The translations under genes were made by a program, and so were the position numbers. The notes beneath the pieces are model-generated. The model was not told the DNA's origin. It saw only the letters and a list, made by a program, of their open reading frames with translations, and made no database searches. Shown piece by piece: positions 60,944 to 64,000 of a stretch of DNA of 64,000 nt. Origin of the DNA: an uncultured Bacteroidales bacterium (GTDB taxonomy: Bacteria > Bacteroidota > Bacteroidia > Bacteroidales > Paludibacteraceae); assembly GCA_937910305.1 (NCBI GenBank), contig CALEPS010000140.1, forward strand, positions 21,183-85,182, given 5' to 3'. Each line of letters opens with the position of its first letter. Position 1 is the first letter of the stretch.

Positions 60944-60981
60944 AAATTGAGAATTGAAAATTGAGAATTGAGAATTGAATA
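60938..60981 (+). repeat. C-family repeat supplying the start of the second GT4 gene
   Basis: AATTGAAAATTGAGAATTGA units end in GAATTGAATAAA; the TTG at 60975 is the start codon. Confidence 0.88.
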
Positions 60982-62201
60982 AACGGATATTATATATCAA
61001 CGAATCGCTCAATACCGGCTCAACAGGTCACATAGTGGAGGAAATAGCTTCTTCTGCGATGAAGAATGGCTATGAGTGTATGGTGGCGCACGGAGCGCGG
61101 TATGTGCATGCTTCGCAAATCCCGCATTATGCTTTTTCGTCTCGTATAGAGGAATACGCACACGGCGTTTATTCCTTGTTCTGCAATGCCCACGGTCTGG
61201 GTTCCGAATCTGCCACAAAGCGGCTCATCCGGTTTATTCAGGAGTGGCAACCGTCCTTGATTCACCTGCATAATATCCACGGCTATTACCTGAACTATCC
61301 GCTTTTGTTTGAATACCTGAAAAAGGCAAACATCCCGGTTGTATGGACATTGCACGACTGCTGGGCAATAACAGGACGGTGTGCCTATTTTACCCTCAGC
61401 GGTTGCAATCAGTGGCAAACCCAATGCAGGGAATGTCCCGCTTATTCGGACTATCCGCGCAGTTTGTACAGAGGAAACACCCATAGGAACTTTATATTAA
61501 AAGAGCAGGCATTTACCGGGCTGGAGCATTTGAGTATAACCACTGTCTCGAACTGGTTGAACGAGCTTGTGCAGCAATCGTTTTTGCGGGACTATTCTTG
61601 CCGTACTATTTACAACGGAATAGACACAGAGACCTTCCGACCTACCGTATCCGAATTGCGCAAGCAATGGAATACAGAGGGCAAAGTGGTCATTTTAGGC
61701 GTTGCTTCCCAATGGACGGAGACGAAAGGCTGGAAGGACTGGATCCGGTTGGCGCAGCGGCTCGATAAAAACCGCTACACGGTCGTTATGGTGGGAGTCA
61801 GCCGCAGGCAGCAACAGGAACTGCCGGATCACTGCGTTATGATCTCCAAAACGAACAATAGAACCCAATTAGCCCAAGTCTATTCCGCTGCGGATATATA
61901 TGTTAATCTGGCGCACCAGGAGGCTTTCGGACTGACTCTGTTGGAGGCGATGGCGTGCGGTACACCCTGTATATCCTACAACACTACTGCCATACCGGAA
62001 ACGACCACTTCAGAGACCGCTGTTGTCCTGCCGGATAGGGATATAGATGCTGTGCAGCGCGAAATAGCCAAAGCGGGGCGCGAATGGAAGCAACAATGCT
62101 CCGGCGAGTGCAGAAAACACGTGCTGACCAAATTTAACAATGACGATAAAATACAAGAATATATTCGCCTGTATGGTGAATTAACTGCGATGCAATCATG
62201 A
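60975..62201 (+). CDS. Glycosyltransferase family 4 (second)
   Basis: 408 residues, GT-B fold: NKRILYINESLNTGSTGHIV, IHLHNIHGYYLN, VWTLHDCWAITGRC, NGIDTETF, VASQWTETKGW, EAFGLTLLEAMACGTPCI. The repeat-derived TTG gives the expected N terminus; there is no ATG nearby in frame. Overlaps the next gene by 4 bp. Confidence 0.92.
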   Translation: MNKRILYINESLNTGSTGHIVEEIASSAMKNGYECMVAHGARYVHASQIPHYAFSSRIEEYAHGVYSLFCNAHGLGSESATKRLIRFIQEWQPSLIHLHNIHGYYLNYPLLFEYLKKANIPVVWTLHDCWAITGRCAYFTLSGCNQWQTQCRECPAYSDYPRSLYRGNTHRNFILKEQAFTGLEHLSITTVSNWLNELVQQSFLRDYSCRTIYNGIDTETFRPTVSELRKQWNTEGKVVILGVASQWTETKGWKDWIRLAQRLDKNRYTVVMVGVSRRQQQELPDHCVMISKTNNRTQLAQVYSAADIYVNLAHQEAFGLTLLEAMACGTPCISYNTTAIPETTTSETAVVLPDRDIDAVQREIAKAGREWKQQCSGECRKHVLTKFNNDDKIQEYIRLYGELTAMQS

Positions 62202-62959
62202 AAATCTCTATTATAACCATCACATATAACTCCGCGGCGACGCTTCCGCGGGCGTTGGAGAGTGTGCGGAGCCAGACGTACGGAGACATCGAGCATATCA
62301 TCGTCGATGGCGCTTCTACCGACGGCACGAAAGAGTTAATTATCAATTATCAATTATCAATTCTCAATTCTCAATCACCAAAGGTTCGTTGGATCTCAGA
62401 GCCGGATAATGGGATATACAATGCGCTCAACAAAGGTATTGCGATGGCGACGGGGGATGTAATAGGATTTCTGCACTCCGACGATGTGCTGTATTCGCCC
62501 GATTCCATCGGACAGATAGCCGCGGCTTTCGAGTCTTCCGGAGCCGATGTGGTATATGGCGATTTAGAGTACCGCCACGGCGATAAAGTTGTGCGCCGGT
62601 GGCGGAGCAATGCCTTCTGCCGCGGCGATCTGAAGTACGGCTGGATGCCTCCGCACCCCACCGTGTATGTGCGCCGCGAGGTGTACCGGCAGGTAGGTCC
62701 GTACGACGAATGGTTCCGTATATCCGCGGACTACGACATGATCCTGCGGATCTTTACTGCCGGGTACAAGACCCGTTATATCCCGCAAGTGCTGGTAGCC
62801 ATGGAGACAGGCGGAGCCAGCAACCGCGACGCCAAAGCACGCCTGAGCAAGACCCAGGAGGACTATTTTGTATTGAAGAAGAATCATGTAGGAGCAGGTC
62901 TCCTCACCGTTGCCTGCAAGCAGTTGCGCAAAATCCGCCAATTCCTGAGGAAATCATAA
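62198..62959 (+). CDS. Glycosyltransferase family 2 (WcaA-like)
   Basis: 253 residues: ISIITITYNSAATLPRALES, IIVDGASTDGTKE, SEPDNGIYNALNKGI, FLHSDDVL (DxD). A C-family repeat (62333-62385) adds INYQLSILNSQS between the first two blocks, in the loop after the DG motif. Otherwise normal. Confidence 0.92.
   Translation: MKISIITITYNSAATLPRALESVRSQTYGDIEHIIVDGASTDGTKELIINYQLSILNSQSPKVRWISEPDNGIYNALNKGIAMATGDVIGFLHSDDVLYSPDSIGQIAAAFESSGADVVYGDLEYRHGDKVVRRWRSNAFCRGDLKYGWMPPHPTVYVRREVYRQVGPYDEWFRISADYDMILRIFTAGYKTRYIPQVLVAMETGGASNRDAKARLSKTQEDYFVLKKNHVGAGLLTVACKQLRKIRQFLRKS
62333..62385 (+). repeat. C-family repeat in the GT2 gene
   Basis: TTAATTATCAATTATCAATT then TCTCAAT units, in frame. Confidence 0.9.
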
Positions 62960-63003
62960 TTCTCAATTCTCAACTCTCAACTCTCAATTCTCAATTATGC
63001 TCA
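62953..63003 (+). repeat. C-family repeat between two GT2 genes
   Basis: Six TTCTCAA/CTCTCAA units fill the 37-bp gap; the next ATG (62997) is embedded as CAATT-ATG-CTCAAT. Confidence 0.9.
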
Positions 63004-63836
63004 ATATCTCGATCGTCTTATATCGTCCGGCATGGGAACAGGAGGTGCTGCCTCTTGTGGAGGAACTGCTGCGGGTGAAGAACCTGCGGAAGATCTATCT
63101 GCTGGACAATACCGAACCTTCTTACAGTCCGAAGGACGGTCTTACAGCGCAAGCGGTCTTACAGCAACGCGGTCTTACAGCGCAAGCGGTCTCACGTAAA
63201 CTGCGCTACATGGCGATGCCTGAGAACATGGGATATGGCAGAGCGCATAATATCGCGCTGCGCGAGAGTGCGTACTATCGGACGGACTTGCACCTGGTGA
63301 TGAACAGCGACATCCGCGTCAAGGCGGAGGATATTGACGCCATGCACGACTGGATGCTGATGCACCCGGAGGTGGGGCAACTGATGCCGAAAGTGCTCAA
63401 CCCGGACGGCACGCAGCAGTATTTAGCCAAACGCCTTCCTTCGCCGATAGATGTGTTCGGCCGCCGTTTTCTGCCGACATGGATGATAGCCCGTCGCAAC
63501 AGGCGGTATGAACTGCGGGATATGGATCTGGAGAAACCGGTTAATGCGCCGTACCTGAGCGGATGTTTCATGCTGCTGCGCACCAAGGCAGCGGTAGAAG
63601 CAGGGCTCTTTGACGAACGGTATTTCATGTACCCGGAGGACATGGACCTCACGCGCACCATCCACCGCAATTATCTGACGCTTTATTACCCCGCGTGGAC
63701 GATCGTTCATGCGCACGCGCGCTCTTCCTATAAAAACAAACACATGCTCCGCGTTCATATCTGGAACATGTGTCTGTATTTCAACAAATGGGGTTGGCTC
63801 TTCGATAAAGAGCGAAAGCGGTTTAATCAAATTTAA
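62997..63836 (+). CDS. Glycosyltransferase family 2 (rhamnosyltransferase-like)
   Basis: 279 residues: ISIVLYRPAWEQEVLPLVEE, KIYLLDNTEP, NMGYGRAHNIALRE, LVMNSDIRV (DxD-like), SGCFMLLRT, MYPEDMDLTRTIH. An H-type repeat (63118-63196) with period about 16 encodes GLTAQAVLQQRGLTAQAVS near residue 43. Last gene in the window. Confidence 0.9.
   Translation: MLNISIVLYRPAWEQEVLPLVEELLRVKNLRKIYLLDNTEPSYSPKDGLTAQAVLQQRGLTAQAVSRKLRYMAMPENMGYGRAHNIALRESAYYRTDLHLVMNSDIRVKAEDIDAMHDWMLMHPEVGQLMPKVLNPDGTQQYLAKRLPSPIDVFGRRFLPTWMIARRNRRYELRDMDLEKPVNAPYLSGCFMLLRTKAAVEAGLFDERYFMYPEDMDLTRTIHRNYLTLYYPAWTIVHAHARSSYKNKHMLRVHIWNMCLYFNKWGWLFDKERKRFNQI
63118..63196 (+). repeat. H-type repeat (GGTCTTACAGCGCAAGC) in a GT2 gene
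   Basis: Four copies, the third with an indel, in frame. Confidence 0.88.
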
Positions 63837-64000
63837 TTATTTGACAATTTGATAATTTGAAGATTAAAGTTAGCCAGAATCAATTCTCAAATCTTCAAAT
63901 CTTCAAATTCTCCATACGGCTTCAGCCGATCGTTCGCTCTGCTCACTGACAGACCGATTTACCATCCGCATGGTGTAATTCGGTCCGTATTCTGTCAGCG
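63837..64000. repeat. Repeat-rich right edge
   Basis: AATTTGA units, then CTTCAAAT units (63890-63910, G-family), then CTGACAGACCG and TCTGTCAGCG (H-family). No gene seen. Confidence 0.75.

Noticed and set aside
1..64000. tRNA and rRNA genes
   Set aside because: No cloverleaf with a proper T-loop and acceptor pairing, and no rRNA segment, could be found by eye; a tRNAscan-SE run would settle it.
1078..64000. Assembly or sequencing artefact as the source of the heptad arrays
   Set aside because: Arrays keep long conserved frames open, differ in degenerate detail from copy to copy, and follow coding orientation; errors would not do this. Long-read confirmation would still be useful.

Overview
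This looks like chromosomal DNA from a gut- or rumen-type member of the Bacteroidota, order Bacteroidales. Ten or more start regions carry the Bacteroidota sigma-factor signature: a TTG-ending -33 box, exactly 20 nt, then TAnnTTTG. Shine-Dalgarno sites are absent. Family content agrees: RseC-RnfBCDGEA, a long S16, DUF3467, a PCMD-type secreted protein, DUF4143 ATPases, a LolA-like protein and DUF456. No rRNA, tRNA or CRISPR array was recognised. The first gene is cut by the left edge; a glycan locus probably runs past the right edge.

Layout. (1) 1-8.9 kb: a SpoIIE-type phosphatase and a STAS protein, followed by a 2425-residue nonribosomal peptide synthetase (C-A-T-C-A-T-reductase). (2) 8.9-17.8 kb: chorismate synthase, a secreted protein, a membrane glycosyltransferase, DUF3467, a nucleoside phosphorylase, an M49 dipeptidyl peptidase, and an EPSP synthase fused to a headless glycosyltransferase. 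(3) 17.8-29.3 kb: an accessory island, AT-rich in places, with three DUF4143-type ATPases bounded by direct repeats or duplicated sequence, a PLD/WYL five-gene cluster with two unrecognised large proteins, and an M48 peptidase/YaaW-like pair. (4) 29.3-34.6 kb: the Rnf operon, with an RnfB lacking its ferredoxin part. (5) 34.7-45.0 kb: ftsK, lolA, trxB, DUF456, then a signalling run (sensor SpoIIE phosphatase, STAS, RelA/SpoT-type synthetase, kinase, HD alarmone hydrolase, tyrosine phosphatase). (6) 45.1-56.2 kb: housekeeping genes (glgB, nagB, cysS, parE, cca, rpsP). (7) 56.3-63.8 kb: a surface-glycan cluster with an acyltransferase, five glycosyltransferases and a Wzy-like polymerase.

The most striking feature is not a gene. 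About 50 loci carry short degenerate tandem repeats, mostly of 7-bp period (some 8, 11 or 16), from about ten sequence families. They lie between genes and, in frame, inside conserved genes (NRPS, aroC, aroA, trxB, cysS, cca, parE, glycosyltransferases). Repeats supply start codons (four genes), stop codons and the hydrophobic core of two lipoprotein signal peptides. I know of no described system like this in Bacteroidales; the nearest analogy is the heptanucleotide STRR repeats of filamentous cyanobacteria.
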